The position numbers were made by a program, and so were the translations under genes. This document shows, piece after piece, positions 33,854 to 43,091 of a DNA stretch of 64,000 bases. The stretch is from NCBI RefSeq assembly GCF_040045035.1, contig NZ_JBDZDS010000001.1, positions 248,001-312,000 of the forward strand, read 5' to 3'. The DNA comes from Pseudaminobacter sp040045035. GTDB lineage: Bacteria > Pseudomonadota > Alphaproteobacteria > Rhizobiales > Rhizobiaceae. Numbering within the stretch: position 1 is the first letter of the stretch; the number at the start of each line of letters is the position of its first letter. The notes under the pieces are model-generated. The model was not told the DNA's origin. It searched no databases and was given only the letters and a program-made list of their open reading frames with translations.

Positions 33854-34959
33854 CGGTCGCCGTCGACATTACCCACCGGCTCGGTGCATTCACGCTGGAA
33901 GCGCGCTTCGAGAGCGCGGGGCGGCTGACGGCGCTGTTCGGGCCGTCGGGCTCCGGAAAAACTTCTCTGGTCAACCTCATCGGCGGGCTGAGGCGCCCGG
34001 ATCGCGGGCGCATCGCCGCCGAAGGCCGCGTCTTCGTCGATACGGCACAAAAGCTTTTCGTGCCTGCCCACAAGCGCCGCATCGGCTATGTGTTCCAGGA
34101 GCCTCGGTTGTTCCCGCATATGAGCGTGCGCGCCAACCTGCTTTACGGCCGCTGGTTCACGCCTTCCGCCGAGCGTTACGAGAATCTCGACCGGGTCGTC
34201 GACCTGCTTGGTATCGAGCACCTGCTGCAGCGCCGGCCGAGCGGCCTTTCCGGCGGCGAAAAACAGCGCGTCGCAATCGGCCGGGCGCTGCTGACCAGCC
34301 CGCGCCTGCTGCTCATGGACGAACCGCTGGCCTCGCTCGATGAGGCGCGCAAGGCCGAAATCATGCCCTATCTCGAGCGGCTGCGCGACGAAACGAAGAT
34401 TCCGATCGTCTATGTCAGCCACTCCATTGCCGAGGTGGCGCGGCTGGCGAGCGACGTGGTCGTGTTATCGCATGGCAAGATCGCCGCCTTTGGGCCGACC
34501 GGCGCCATCATGCAGCGGATGGACCTGTTGCCCAAGGAGGAGCAGCCCGAGGGCGGTGCGGTCCTTGACATGAGGGTAGCTGCGCATGACGCAGAGTTCG
34601 ACATGACGGTGCTGCTTTCCGCTGCCGGCGCCATTCGCGTGCCAAGGATTGCGGCGGGCATCGGCAACCCGGTTCGCGTGCGCATCCGCGCCCGCGACGT
34701 GATGATCGCCACCGAGCCGCCGCGCGGCCTCAGCGCGCTCAACATGCTGGCGGGGAAGGTCGCCGGCATCGAGACAGTCGACGCAGCCACCGCCGAAATC
34801 CGCATCGACTGCCATGGCGAGATGGTGCTTTCCCGCATCACCCGCCAGTCCCTGCGCGCGCTGGGCCTGGCTGTCGGCTGCCCTGTCTTCGCCGTGATCA
34901 AAACCGTGGCCTTCGATCAGGAAAACTTGTCCCGTACCGGAGCCTTGCATGATATCTAG
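33850..34959 (+). CDS. modC: Molybdate ABC transporter ATPase
   Basis: The 369-residue ATPase has Walker A GPSGSGKTS (~residue 31), signature LSGGEKQRVAIGRALL, Walker B LLLMDEP and H-loop VSHS. A C-terminal TOBE (molybdate-binding) domain spans roughly residues 295-365. It powers molybdate import. The start overlaps the modB stop; the 3' end is followed within 22 bases by the ModE-like gene. Confidence 0.96.
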   Translation: MTVAVDITHRLGAFTLEARFESAGRLTALFGPSGSGKTSLVNLIGGLRRPDRGRIAAEGRVFVDTAQKLFVPAHKRRIGYVFQEPRLFPHMSVRANLLYGRWFTPSAERYENLDRVVDLLGIEHLLQRRPSGLSGGEKQRVAIGRALLTSPRLLLMDEPLASLDEARKAEIMPYLERLRDETKIPIVYVSHSIAEVARLASDVVVLSHGKIAAFGPTGAIMQRMDLLPKEEQPEGGAVLDMRVAAHDAEFDMTVLLSAAGAIRVPRIAAGIGNPVRVRIRARDVMIATEPPRGLSALNMLAGKVAGIETVDAATAEIRIDCHGEMVLSRITRQSLRALGLAVGCPVFAVIKTVAFDQENLSRTGALHDI

Positions 34960-34981
34960 CCTTCAAAAAGGATGCGATGCC

Positions 34982-35323
34982 ATGCCGTCACTTACCCTGC
35001 GGATAAATCTGGATCCCCAAGGCCGGATCGGTCCCGGCAAGATCGAACTGCTCGAACAGATTGCCGCTTTCGGCTCCATCTCGGCTGCCGCGCGCGCCAT
35101 GCACATGTCCTACAAGCGCGCCTGGGACCTTGTGGAGGAGATGAACAAGCTGTTCGGCAAGCCGCTGGTCTCGGCCCAGACCGGAGGCAAGCACGGCGGC
35201 GGCGCGCAGCTGACGCCGGTTGGCCTCTCCGTGGTCACGCGCTTCCGCGCCATCGAGCGCGCGGCGGTCGCCGCGGCCGCACCGCAAATGGCCGCGCTGC
35301 AGGCGGAAATCGAAGCGCACTGA
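34982..35323 (+). CDS. modE: ModE-like DNA-binding regulator without TOBE domain
   Basis: The 113-residue protein is only the winged-helix N-terminal part of ModE (LLEQIAAFGSISAAARAMHMSYKRAWDLVEEMNK, then GGGAQLTPVG). It has no molybdate-binding domain, as is common in alphaproteobacteria. ATG 34982 follows AAGGA at 34968-34972; an in-frame ATG at 34949 overlapping modC is possible. Its likely target is the Mo-box before modA. Sensing of molybdate must rely on another mechanism or on weak binding in this short form. Confidence 0.88.
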   Translation: MPSLTLRINLDPQGRIGPGKIELLEQIAAFGSISAAARAMHMSYKRAWDLVEEMNKLFGKPLVSAQTGGKHGGGAQLTPVGLSVVTRFRAIERAAVAAAAPQMAALQAEIEAH

Positions 35324-35495
35324 GGGAGAGCGCAGGCCAGGGACTGGCATCGAACTGCATCGGATCGCTACGGCTGCAAAGCCTGCGACCACCTTGCCGC
35401 CGATTGTGCTATTGTGTGACTGGACGCGCCGCCGTTTCCTTGGCAAGACGGGCGCGTTTTAGAACGCTTTTCCCAAGACAAGCATCGGACCTGCC

Positions 35496-36830
35496 ATGAC
35501 CAATGTCGCCCTCACCGGGCTCGCCCGTGATCTCGCCAAACGTGCCGAGGAGGGGCGTCCAGTGCGCATCGGTGTCATCGGGTCGGGCGAGATGGGCACC
35601 GATCTAGTCACCCAGACCATGCTGATGAAGGGCGTGGAGGTCTGTGCGATTTCCACCCGCCGCCCGCATACGGCGCATGCGGCCATCGAGATCGCCTATG
35701 GCGACGACGTCAAGGCGCGCGAGGCTGATACCGCCTCCAAGGTCACCGCGGCAATCGAGGCCGGCAAGATCGCCATCACTTCCAACGAGATGCTGGTCAC
35801 CAATCCGCTGATCGACGTGGTCATCGACGCCACCGGCAAGCCCGGCGTCGCCGCCGATTTCGACCTCATGGCCATGGAGCACGGCAAGCACCTCGTCATG
35901 ATGAATGTCGAGGCCGACGTGACCATCGGCGCTTATCTGAAGAAGCAGGCGGACAAGCTCGGCGTTATTTATTCGGTCGGCGCGGGCGACGAGCCGTCGA
36001 GCTGCATGGAGCTCATCGAATTCGCCACCGCGCTCGGCTACACCATCGTCTCGGCGGGCAAGGGCAAGAACAACCCGCTCAACCACGACGCCGTGCCCGA
36101 CGACTACCGCGAGGAGGCGGAGCGCCGCAACATGAACCCCCGCATGCTGGTGGAGTTCATCGACGGCTCCAAGACCATGGTCGAGATGGCGGCTATCGCC
36201 AACGCAACGGGCCTGGTGCCCGACAAGCCGGGCATGCACGGCCCCAAGGTGGACCGTGACAATCTGGCCAAGGTGCTGATCCCGCAGGAGGCCGGCGGCG
36301 TGCTGAGCCGGAAGGGCGTCGTCGACTACACGATCGGCAAGGGTGTCGCGCCGGGCGTCTTCGTCGTGGTCGAGGCCACCCATCCGCGCATCATCGAGCG
36401 CATGGATGACCTCCATGTCGGCGTCGGCCCCTACTACAGCTTCTTCCGGCCCTACCACCTGACCTCGCTGGAAGTGCCGCTGACGGCCGCCCGCATCATG
36501 CTCTATGGCCGGCCCGACATGGTGCCGCTGCCGCGCCCAGTGGCGGAAGTCTGCGCGGTCGCCAAGCGCGATCTCGCCGCCGGCGAGACTTTTGATGCCA
36601 TCGGCGAGACCTGCTACCGGTCCTGGACAATGACGGTGGAGGATGCACGCGCCAGCCGCGCCGTTCCCGTCGGACTGCTTGAAGGCGGCAAGGTGTTGAA
36701 GCCGGTAAAGAAGGGCGAACTGCTTACCGCCGACAACGCCGCGCCCGACTCCACCACGCGTCTCTTCGAGCTGCGCCGCAGGCAGGACGAGATGCTTTAT
36801 GGCGTGGAGGAACTGGCGGCGGGAGCATAG
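35496..36830 (+). CDS. SAF-domain oxidoreductase (homoserine-dehydrogenase-like)
   Basis: The 444-residue protein has an N-terminal Rossmann domain with IGVIGSGEMGTDLV (~residues 24-37) and a central homoserine-dehydrogenase-like region (VGAGDEPSSCMELIEFATALG; SAGKGKNNPLN). A C-terminal SAF domain spans roughly 345-430 (AVAKRDLAAGETFDAIGE ... KKGELLTADN). The same architecture is found in sugar-acid or polyol catabolic dehydrogenases. The substrate is unknown and no catabolic neighbours are visible, so it may act alone. Confidence 0.85.
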   Translation: MTNVALTGLARDLAKRAEEGRPVRIGVIGSGEMGTDLVTQTMLMKGVEVCAISTRRPHTAHAAIEIAYGDDVKAREADTASKVTAAIEAGKIAITSNEMLVTNPLIDVVIDATGKPGVAADFDLMAMEHGKHLVMMNVEADVTIGAYLKKQADKLGVIYSVGAGDEPSSCMELIEFATALGYTIVSAGKGKNNPLNHDAVPDDYREEAERRNMNPRMLVEFIDGSKTMVEMAAIANATGLVPDKPGMHGPKVDRDNLAKVLIPQEAGGVLSRKGVVDYTIGKGVAPGVFVVVEATHPRIIERMDDLHVGVGPYYSFFRPYHLTSLEVPLTAARIMLYGRPDMVPLPRPVAEVCAVAKRDLAAGETFDAIGETCYRSWTMTVEDARASRAVPVGLLEGGKVLKPVKKGELLTADNAAPDSTTRLFELRRRQDEMLYGVEELAAGA

Positions 36831-36910
36831 TCTGCCGGCACGGCGGTCCTCCCTGTAGTTTTGTCATGACAGAGGCGCTATATTGTATTGATGGCGCCTG
36901 GAGGCAGGAC

Positions 36911-37153
36911 ATGAATCTACAGATCAGAGATCCACGAGCCCGTGAGTTGGCGCGTAAGCTGGCTGAAAAGCGCAACGTCTCCATGACGGAGGCCGTCATC
37001 GTGGCACTTGAAGCCGAGTTGAAACGCGAGAATCAGCGGATGTCCTTAGCGGAGCGTCTTGCTGTCCTTGCCGACGGCCTCAAGGCCAAGGCTGGCGTGG
37101 GTCGTCGCAGCTTGAGCAAAGAAGAGGTCGATGAGATGTGGGGCCACTCCTGA
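36911..37153 (+). CDS. vapB: VapB-type antitoxin
   Basis: The 80-residue protein begins MNLQIRDPRARELARKLAEK and VSMTEAVIVALEAEL, the ribbon-helix-helix-like form of the Rv0623-type VapB antitoxins. The C-terminal half would wrap the toxin. ATG 36911 is preceded by GGAGGCAGGAC. Its stop overlaps the toxin start by one base (TGATG), the usual coupled layout. It should repress its own promoter with VapC. Confidence 0.88.
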   Translation: MNLQIRDPRARELARKLAEKRNVSMTEAVIVALEAELKRENQRMSLAERLAVLADGLKAKAGVGRRSLSKEEVDEMWGHS

Positions 37154-37545
37154 TGTTCGTCGACACCTCCGTGATCGTCGCGATCCTTGCGGGAGAGGAT
37201 GACGCGACGCAATGGAGCGATCGACTTGAGCAGACATCAGGAAAGGTGACATCTGCGCTGGTCGTACTCGAGGCGACGATGCGGCTGTCGACCTTGCTCG
37301 CAATCGAGCCTTCGACCGTGGGCGCGACGATCGAAGCTTTCTTGAGGGAAGCGGAGATCGAGATCGTGCCGATAGGCAATGACGAAGCTCGGCTCGCGAT
37401 CGAGGCTTTCTCAAACTACGGCAAGGGACGCGGCCATGCCGCGCAACTCAACCTCGCCGATTGTTTGTCCTACGCCTGTGCCAAGGGCAGGGGGCTGCCT
37501 CTGCTCTACAAAGGCAACGATTTCTCCCACACCGATTTGGCTTAG
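37153..37545 (+). CDS. vapC: VapC toxin, PIN-domain ribonuclease
   Basis: The 130-residue PIN-domain protein has the acidic catalytic set: D4 (MFVDTSVIVA), E41 in VVLEATMR, and C-terminal D in NLADCLSYACAKGRGLPLLYKGNDFSHTDL. VapC toxins cleave tRNA or rRNA when free of VapB. The start at 37153 overlaps the vapB stop; a GTG at 37138 is less likely. The pair is intact. proC lies convergently 10 bases after. Confidence 0.9.
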   Translation: MFVDTSVIVAILAGEDDATQWSDRLEQTSGKVTSALVVLEATMRLSTLLAIEPSTVGATIEAFLREAEIEIVPIGNDEARLAIEAFSNYGKGRGHAAQLNLADCLSYACAKGRGLPLLYKGNDFSHTDLA

Positions 37546-37555
37546 CGCTGTCCCG

Positions 37556-38371
37556 TCACTTCCCCAGTTCGATCGAGCGCAACCGCGCGGCTTCCACGGC
37601 CTCCGTCAGCAACGTCTTCAGCCGGTCGTCGCCCATCAGCACGCTGAGCGCGGCCGCCGTGGTGCCGTTGGGGCTGGTCACCTGCTGGCGCAGAACACCG
37701 GGTTCCTCGCCGCTCTCTGCGGCAAGGCTGGCAGCACCGAACACGGTCTGCATGGCCAGCAGCTTGGCGGTGTCAGTCGGCAGGCCGGCGTGCTCGGCCG
37801 CTGCCGTCAGGCATTCGATGAAGTGGAAAATGTAGGCCGGGCCGGAGCCGGAGACCGCCGTCGCCGCGTCCATCAGCTTTTCGTCGTCGATGGTCGCCAC
37901 CGCGCCGCTCGCCGCCAGCAGGTCGTCCACGAACTGCTTGGTCTCGGCAGTCACGCGACCATTGGCGCAGACCACCATCATGCCCTTGCCGATTGCCGCC
38001 GGCGTGTTCGGCATCACCCGGATGACCGGCGTCTGGTCGCCAAGAATTTGCTCGAAGGTGGCGATGGGCGTTCCGGCCGCCACGCTCACGAAGCTGGTCG
38101 CGCCGTTGCCGAGGTGCTTGTAGCCGGCCGTCACTTCGCGGATGACCTGCGGCTTCACCGCCAGCACCACCAGCCTGGGCTCTGCGTCGGAGGGAATGTC
38201 CGCGGCGGCTGCGCCGGTGCCGGCGCCCAGCTTCGCGGCGCGTGCGCGCAGCTCCTCATTGGGCTCGACCACGAAAGTCTCGGAGCCCTTTAGCTGTCCT
38301 GATTTCAGCCAGCCGGCGAGCATCGCGTATCCCATATTGCCGCAACCGGCGAGCACCACTTTCACGGTCAT
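37556..38371 (-). CDS. proC: Pyrroline-5-carboxylate reductase
   Basis: The 271-residue enzyme catalyses the last step of proline synthesis. It shows the N-terminal NAD(P)-binding VVLAGCGNMGYAMLAGWL, the RVMPNTPAAIGKGM block and the C-terminal ALSVLMGDDRLKTLLTEAVEAA. The DAATAVSGSGPAYIF signature is complete. The gene is downstream of, and on the same strand as, the metallophosphoesterase, with 102 bases between. Confidence 0.95.
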   Translation of the reverse strand: MTVKVVLAGCGNMGYAMLAGWLKSGQLKGSETFVVEPNEELRARAAKLGAGTGAAAADIPSDAEPRLVVLAVKPQVIREVTAGYKHLGNGATSFVSVAAGTPIATFEQILGDQTPVIRVMPNTPAAIGKGMMVVCANGRVTAETKQFVDDLLAASGAVATIDDEKLMDAATAVSGSGPAYIFHFIECLTAAAEHAGLPTDTAKLLAMQTVFGAASLAAESGEEPGVLRQQVTSPNGTTAAALSVLMGDDRLKTLLTEAVEAARLRSIELGK

Positions 38372-38473
38372 TTCGTTTCGTTCCTCCTGAAAAGTCTCTA
38401 TCCCATAGACGGAGTTTTGCGTTGGCGGAAGCGGGCGGGGTTCGAGCCCCGTCGCGATGCAGGGGCAGTGGCC

Positions 38474-39592
38474 TCACAGCCGCTTGCTGAAAGCGTTGGT
38501 GAAGGCCACCTCGCCATTGCTGCCTACGGCCTCGGCCATCACCACGTCCATGAAGCGATCGGTCACACGCACCACGGCAAAGCCGCCGAGGAAGGCGGCC
38601 TTGGCCTTGAAGATGTCGAGCCCATCGCGCCGGTAGACCATGGCCGTCTCATGCTGGTGGCCATGGAACACGCCGATGACATTGTACCCCGACAACACCG
38701 AAAGCAGGGCCTGTCTATCCTCGTCGCTCCACCAGTGCGGCGCGCCGGTACCCTCATCGTCGAAGTGCCGTGCCGCAGGGTCCCAGCGTTCGAGCGAGAA
38801 GGGGTCCCAGCCATAGTGCTGGAAGATGATCACCGGCCGCCCGTCACCGGCATAGGTGGCGAGATCGTCCTTCAGCCAGGGCAGGCTGCTGACAGCGCCC
38901 TTGGCAGTATCGCCGGCGAAGCGGTGGGTCTGCACCAGATGCAGGCCGCCCCAATCCCAGGAGTAGTTGTCGGATTGGATATCGTAGTTGGTTGCCGGTA
39001 CCGGCGGCTTGAAAACCACGCTCGGCCGGTGGTTGAGCTCGATATAGTCGCGCATCTCGCGCCGATACCAGTCGACATGCGGTGGCGGCCCGTCCTGGTC
39101 GAGGTCGTGGTTCCCAAGCCCGGTATAGACGGGAAAGTGCACACGATCCGGCCCGGTGCCCTGCTGGTAGCGGTGGCTGAATTGTAGCAACTGCGTGCCC
39201 TCGCTCGGCGCCGTAACCTGGCCGCCGCCGTCGTCGGTCATGTCGCCGCCCACGACTATGCCGAGCGGCGTGTCGATCTTCCGGCCGGCGTCGGCGAGCC
39301 CGCTGGCCTTGCCGTCGATCGCAAGCGGCCATATCCGGCCCGGAATCCGGTTGATCGCCGCGATGTGACGCAAGAGGTTCGCGTCGGTCTTTCCCTCCTG
39401 CTGGCAGTTGGGGCTGAGGCCGTTCGCCATGCGGCAGGCATGCACGTCGTTGGTGAAGATGAATGTCGCGTCGATCGGCGGACGCGGGGCCCGGGCGTGG
39501 AGCGGCCGCCCCAGCAGCGGCAGGGCTGCCATCCCCAGTGCGCCGCCGATCAGGTCTCGCCTCGTGGGGAACGGCGGCTTGCTGGCGCTCAT
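38474..39592 (-). CDS. Tat-exported metallophosphoesterase
   Basis: The 372-residue protein has a twin-arginine signal (TRRDLIGGALGMAALPLLG, residues ~10-28). A calcineurin-like phosphoesterase domain follows, with the metal ligands in TNDVH, VVGGDMTDDG, TGLGNHD, IIFQHYGW and FHGHQHE. It probably acts on a phosphoester in the periplasm. The substrate is not known. The gene lies between a decayed glycan region and proC. Confidence 0.88.
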   Translation of the reverse strand: MSASKPPFPTRRDLIGGALGMAALPLLGRPLHARAPRPPIDATFIFTNDVHACRMANGLSPNCQQEGKTDANLLRHIAAINRIPGRIWPLAIDGKASGLADAGRKIDTPLGIVVGGDMTDDGGGQVTAPSEGTQLLQFSHRYQQGTGPDRVHFPVYTGLGNHDLDQDGPPPHVDWYRREMRDYIELNHRPSVVFKPPVPATNYDIQSDNYSWDWGGLHLVQTHRFAGDTAKGAVSSLPWLKDDLATYAGDGRPVIIFQHYGWDPFSLERWDPAARHFDDEGTGAPHWWSDEDRQALLSVLSGYNVIGVFHGHQHETAMVYRRDGLDIFKAKAAFLGGFAVVRVTDRFMDVVMAEAVGSNGEVAFTNAFSKRL

Positions 39593-39650
39593 GTCGGGTC
39601 CTCAGGCTTCGGTCTAATCAGGATCGGTGCTCGGGGCCCGCTTGGCAAGA

Positions 39651-39915
39651 TCAGCGTCTCGTCCTGGTCGTCACCGGAAAGCGCGCGACCAGCCGCAGCC
39701 CGATTATGCTGAAGACAAAGAACAGCCACACGGGGTCCGCGCGCCGGAAGAAGAAGCTCTCCAGGAAGGCGTTCAGCGCCGTGAACAGCAGGATCATCAT
39801 GAAGAAGTCGCCGAGATAGACATTCTCCTTGAGGAGAGGAATGCGCATGTAGTCGCGAACTGGGCGCCACGAAGAAGGCGTAGGCAGCCGTACATGACGC
39901 CGATAGCCCCATGAT
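39651..39915 (-). pseudogene. Remnant of a polysaccharide membrane protein (O-antigen-ligase-like C-terminus)
   Basis: The reading frames GVMYGCLRLLRGAQF and then RDYMRIPLLKENVYLGDFFMM join across a one-base deletion near 39858. They continue with two hydrophobic stretches and stop at 39651. This resembles the C-terminus of an O-antigen ligase/polymerase-type protein; everything upstream is gone. The identity is tentative, but the decay is clear. Confidence 0.5.
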
Positions 39916-39920
39916 CACCG

Positions 39921-40379
39921 CTAAGTTTCGGCCGCGCGGCACAGGTGTTCCAGCCACTCGGCATCAGCGATCTCGTCGTCGTCGATGAAGAGCAGGTGGC
40001 AGAAGTTCGGAAAGTGCCGGATCGCCATCTCCCAACCGGCATTATAGGCGCTGCAATTGCCGGTTCGTGCGCGATGATGACCATGCCGGCGAGGCGGCCG
40101 GTCTCAAACAGCGGCAGCGAGGCGGCAGCGCCGTCGCGCGCCTCGGCCTCGTTTTCGATGACGATAACGGCGAAGCGCCGTCCGGTCTGCTGGGTCGCGA
40201 GCGACTTCAGTGTTGCAAGCAGTTGCTGCGGTCGCCGGAACGTGGGCACGCTGACGACGACCTCTACGGTGTCGACCCTTCAGGCCCGGAGAGCGGCCCA
40301 CGATCGATAAGGAAGCATCGTATGGCGGAAGGATCGTGCGCGGGTCGTCCGATTTGAACGAGTCATCCATAGCATCCAT
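39921..40379 (-). pseudogene. Broken family 2 glycosyltransferase
   Basis: From ATG 40379 the frames read MDDSFKSDDPRTILPPYDAS ..., then VEVVVSVPTFRRPQQLLATLKS (GT2 start), FAVIVIENEAEARDG, then NCSAYNAGWEMAIRHF and FCHLLFIDDDEIADAEWLEHL. They are separated by three frameshifts near 40275, 40060 and 40010, each explained by one lost base. The end is TAG at 39921. GT2 enzymes build surface glycans; this one cannot be functional as a single protein. Confidence 0.7.
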
Positions 40380-40526
40380 GCCGATAACGATAAGGATTGG
40401 TTAAGCCGCCAGCTGGAGGTTCTGCTTGTTTAAGAGTCGCTTAGATTGGAGGTCAATTGCTTTGAAAACGTCGGCGATTGCTCGCATCCGGCACGTCGCC
40501 GGCCAATCAGGCTGTCCTCTAGTGGT

Positions 40527-40844
40527 CTACTCGAGCCCGCTCACGGCCGCGCAAAGATCCTGCTCCCGTTGATTTTGCGGGTCCTCGCAGGCGTCGCGGA
40601 TTTTCTGCCGATTGTCTTCGGACATGTCGCGCCAAGCCGCCTTCATGTCTTCGACCGAGCGCATCCTCATGAGATCCTTGTCGGAATAGAGCGGACCGAC
40701 AACTTCGGGGTCGGCAAGGAAATTCTCTCCATCCGACTCGCCGCTGTAGTCCATGTCTGGCTCCGTGGTCGGCTGTGCGACCGCCCTTGCCTCACCGACT
40801 AGGGACGAGGCCAGTGCTATGATCGAAATCATCCGCAAGAGCAT
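40527..40844 (-). CDS. Small secreted hypothetical protein
   Basis: The 105-residue protein has a signal peptide (MLLRMISIIALASSLVGEARA). The acidic mature part has two Cys near its end (RDACEDPQNQREQDLCAAVSG). No domain is recognised. ATG 40844 is preferred to a GTG at 40856. The position beside the polysaccharide locus gives no clear clue. Confidence 0.65.
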   Translation of the reverse strand: MLLRMISIIALASSLVGEARAVAQPTTEPDMDYSGESDGENFLADPEVVGPLYSDKDLMRMRSVEDMKAAWRDMSEDNRQKIRDACEDPQNQREQDLCAAVSGLE

Positions 40845-41101
40845 GGTGGGATCCACTTAATGGTTTATCTGCATGCAGAGGACGGCCCGTAAACAGGAGG
40901 AACCGTGAAAGGTTCCGTCGCTGTGCCGCATCGGCAGCGGCGCTTGCGGAAGTCTCCACCGGAAGCGCTTGCGCATCGGTGCCGTTCCGCTTCAGCGATC
41001 GTTCTTGATCGCAACGCACCAGCCGCACGACGAGGGATTTGTCCCTCGTTTAATCAACAGTTCATTGCGTGCTGGTAAGCAAAGAGTCTCGAAGGGCTGT
41101 G

Positions 41102-42277
41102 ATGCATCTCTTGTTTGCAACGTCGATCGTGCCGGACGGCACGCTGGGGTCTGGCTACGAGATCGCGAATGCCGCGGTCATCCACGCCTTGCGGCGTGCG
41201 GACGTGCGCGTCACCGTCCTGGGCTACACTTGGCCCGACCGGCCGGCCGCTGACCCCGAAAACACCATCGTGCTCGGCGAAGTCGATGTTCGCACCGACG
41301 GGGCACCCCTGCACCGCAAACTCGGGTGGCTCGCCGGTGCGATACGCTCCGGGCTGGCCTTCTCGTCGGTCAAGCTGCGCATTGCATCGCCTGAGAGCGT
41401 CCGCGAGGCGATCGACGCGGCCGGTCCCTTCGACGCCTACGTGCTGAACTCCGTACAGTTCGCTGGGGCGTATGAAGGTGTGTTCGATGACCGCCCGACG
41501 CTTTTCGTCGCGCATAATGTCGAGCACCGCTCGGCCCGGGAATACGCCCTCGCGGCGGCCGGTGCCTTCCAGCGCATCCTCTACCGTCGCGAGTCGCGGC
41601 TGCTGAAAGGGCTCGAGGCACGGCTCTGCAGCAGGGCGCGCTTCGTCTTCACGCTCGCCGAAGAGGATCGGGCAGCACTCAGCGTCGGCTCGGATACCAG
41701 GTCGGCTGCACTGCCGCTGGTCACCCGCGCCAGCGCGCCCCCGCCACCAGAAGATCGCGCGGTCGAATACGACGCCGCGTTGATCGGTACCTGGACCTGG
41801 CAGCCCAACCGTATCGGGCTGGAGTGGTTCCTCAGTGAAGTGGTGACGCATCTTCCGCACGACTTTTCCATCAGGATTGCCGGGCATGTGCCGGCCGGGA
41901 TGAGCTCGAGCCATCCGGGCGTCAAATTCGTCGGCCACGTGCCGGATGCCGAAAGCTTCGTGCGCGGCGCTTCCGTCATTCCGCTGGTCAGCCGCGCCGG
42001 CACCGGCGTGCAACTGAAGACCATCGAGACCTTCGAGCTCGGCTTGCCATCGGTCGCCACCACCAGCGCAGTGCGCGGCATCGACCACCGACCGGAGAAC
42101 TGTGTCGTGGCCGACGATCCGGTGGCCTTCGCGGCGGCGCTGCAGTTGGCCGCCTCCGGCGCATGCCACGACATTGACGGCGCGGATTTCTATTGGCACC
42201 AGCTCGCCGCCCTCGACGAGCGCATCGGACAGGGCCTGCGGGCGTTGGGCCATGCGAGACGGGGAGCGACGGCATGA
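41102..42277 (+). CDS. Glycosyltransferase family 4 protein
   Basis: The 391-residue protein has the GT-B layout: N-terminal acceptor half (MHLLFATSIVPDGTLGSGYEIAN) and C-terminal nucleotide-sugar half (YDAALIGTWTWQPNRIGLEWFL, VKFVGHVPDAESF, PLVSRAGTGVQLKTIETFELGLPSVAT). It should add a sugar to a surface polysaccharide precursor. It is the only intact glycosyltransferase in the locus. Its stop overlaps the start of the broken WecG-like gene. Confidence 0.88.
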   Translation: MHLLFATSIVPDGTLGSGYEIANAAVIHALRRADVRVTVLGYTWPDRPAADPENTIVLGEVDVRTDGAPLHRKLGWLAGAIRSGLAFSSVKLRIASPESVREAIDAAGPFDAYVLNSVQFAGAYEGVFDDRPTLFVAHNVEHRSAREYALAAAGAFQRILYRRESRLLKGLEARLCSRARFVFTLAEEDRAALSVGSDTRSAALPLVTRASAPPPPEDRAVEYDAALIGTWTWQPNRIGLEWFLSEVVTHLPHDFSIRIAGHVPAGMSSSHPGVKFVGHVPDAESFVRGASVIPLVSRAGTGVQLKTIETFELGLPSVATTSAVRGIDHRPENCVVADDPVAFAAALQLAASGACHDIDGADFYWHQLAALDERIGQGLRALGHARRGATA

Positions 42278-42895
42278 ACATGCGTGCCATGGCGTCAGCT
42301 TTCTGGATCGGCTCCCCGAAAAGCATCCTCGGCATCCCGGTGGCCAGCCTCAACCGCGACGAGGCCGTCGGTTGACTGAAGCAAATGCTGGCGGAGCGGC
42401 GCTTCACTAAGGTCAGCTTCCTCAATGCTCACAATGCAAACACCGACTGCCGCGACGCCGAGTTCGCGGCCGCGCTCTATGATTTCCTAATTCTGCCCGA
42501 CGGCATCGGCGTCGACATTGCCTCGAAGCTGCTCTACGGCGCGCCGTTTCCCGCAAACCTCAACGGCACCGACCTCATTCCAGGCTTCCTGCAGGCATCG
42601 GCCGAGCAGCATACCGTTGGCCTCGTCGGCACTACGCGCGAGAATGCCGAGACAGCGGCCAAAACGCTGTCGGCGCTCGCGGGGCAGCACCGCTTCGCGG
42701 TCATCCATGACGGCTTCTCCACGGTGCGGCCGAGTCGGAAATCCTTGAGTGGATTCGGCAGCTGCGCCCTGACATCTTGCTGGTCGCCATGGCCATGCCG
42801 CGCGCCGCTCTGGATGCGCCGGTAGCGGCTGGAAGGGGTGTTCCGGTTGATGATAGAGCCGCGCTTTCGAGAGCATGTCGCTGGCCTGGCTCATA
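42274..42895 (+). pseudogene. Broken WecG/TagA/CpsF-family glycosyltransferase
   Basis: From ATG 42274 (overlapping the GT4 stop) the frame reads SILGIPVASLNRDEAVG. It meets TGA at 42373, then continues in frame with VSFLNAHNANTD, LILPDGIGVDIASKLLYGAPFPANLNGTDLIPGFL. Near 42735 the frame shifts to AAESEILEWIRQLRPDILLVAMAMPRAAL, and again to GVFRLMIEPRFREH. The NAHNANTD and PDGIGVD motifs are diagnostic of the family. One stop and two frameshifts make it a pseudogene. Confidence 0.8.
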
Positions 42896-43091
42896 GTGTC
42901 GGTTCGACCCTGGCGCGAAAGCTTAATGTGCGGCTCCGACGAGATTCTTTAGACGCTTCAAAGAATTGCTGCTGGGAAAAGCGGTTGTTCGTCTCATGCC
43001 CTGTTAACAGTTTGTTTCCCATGAGCATTTAGCTTGGCTTAACGATGGCGGGACCGCCCGCAATGTTCCGTTCGAGAAGCGCGCCGCCAGC

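Noticed and set aside
38436..38453. tRNA T-arm-like string (GGGGTTCGAGCCCC)
   Set aside because: No acceptor stem, D-arm or anticodon arm can be fitted around it.
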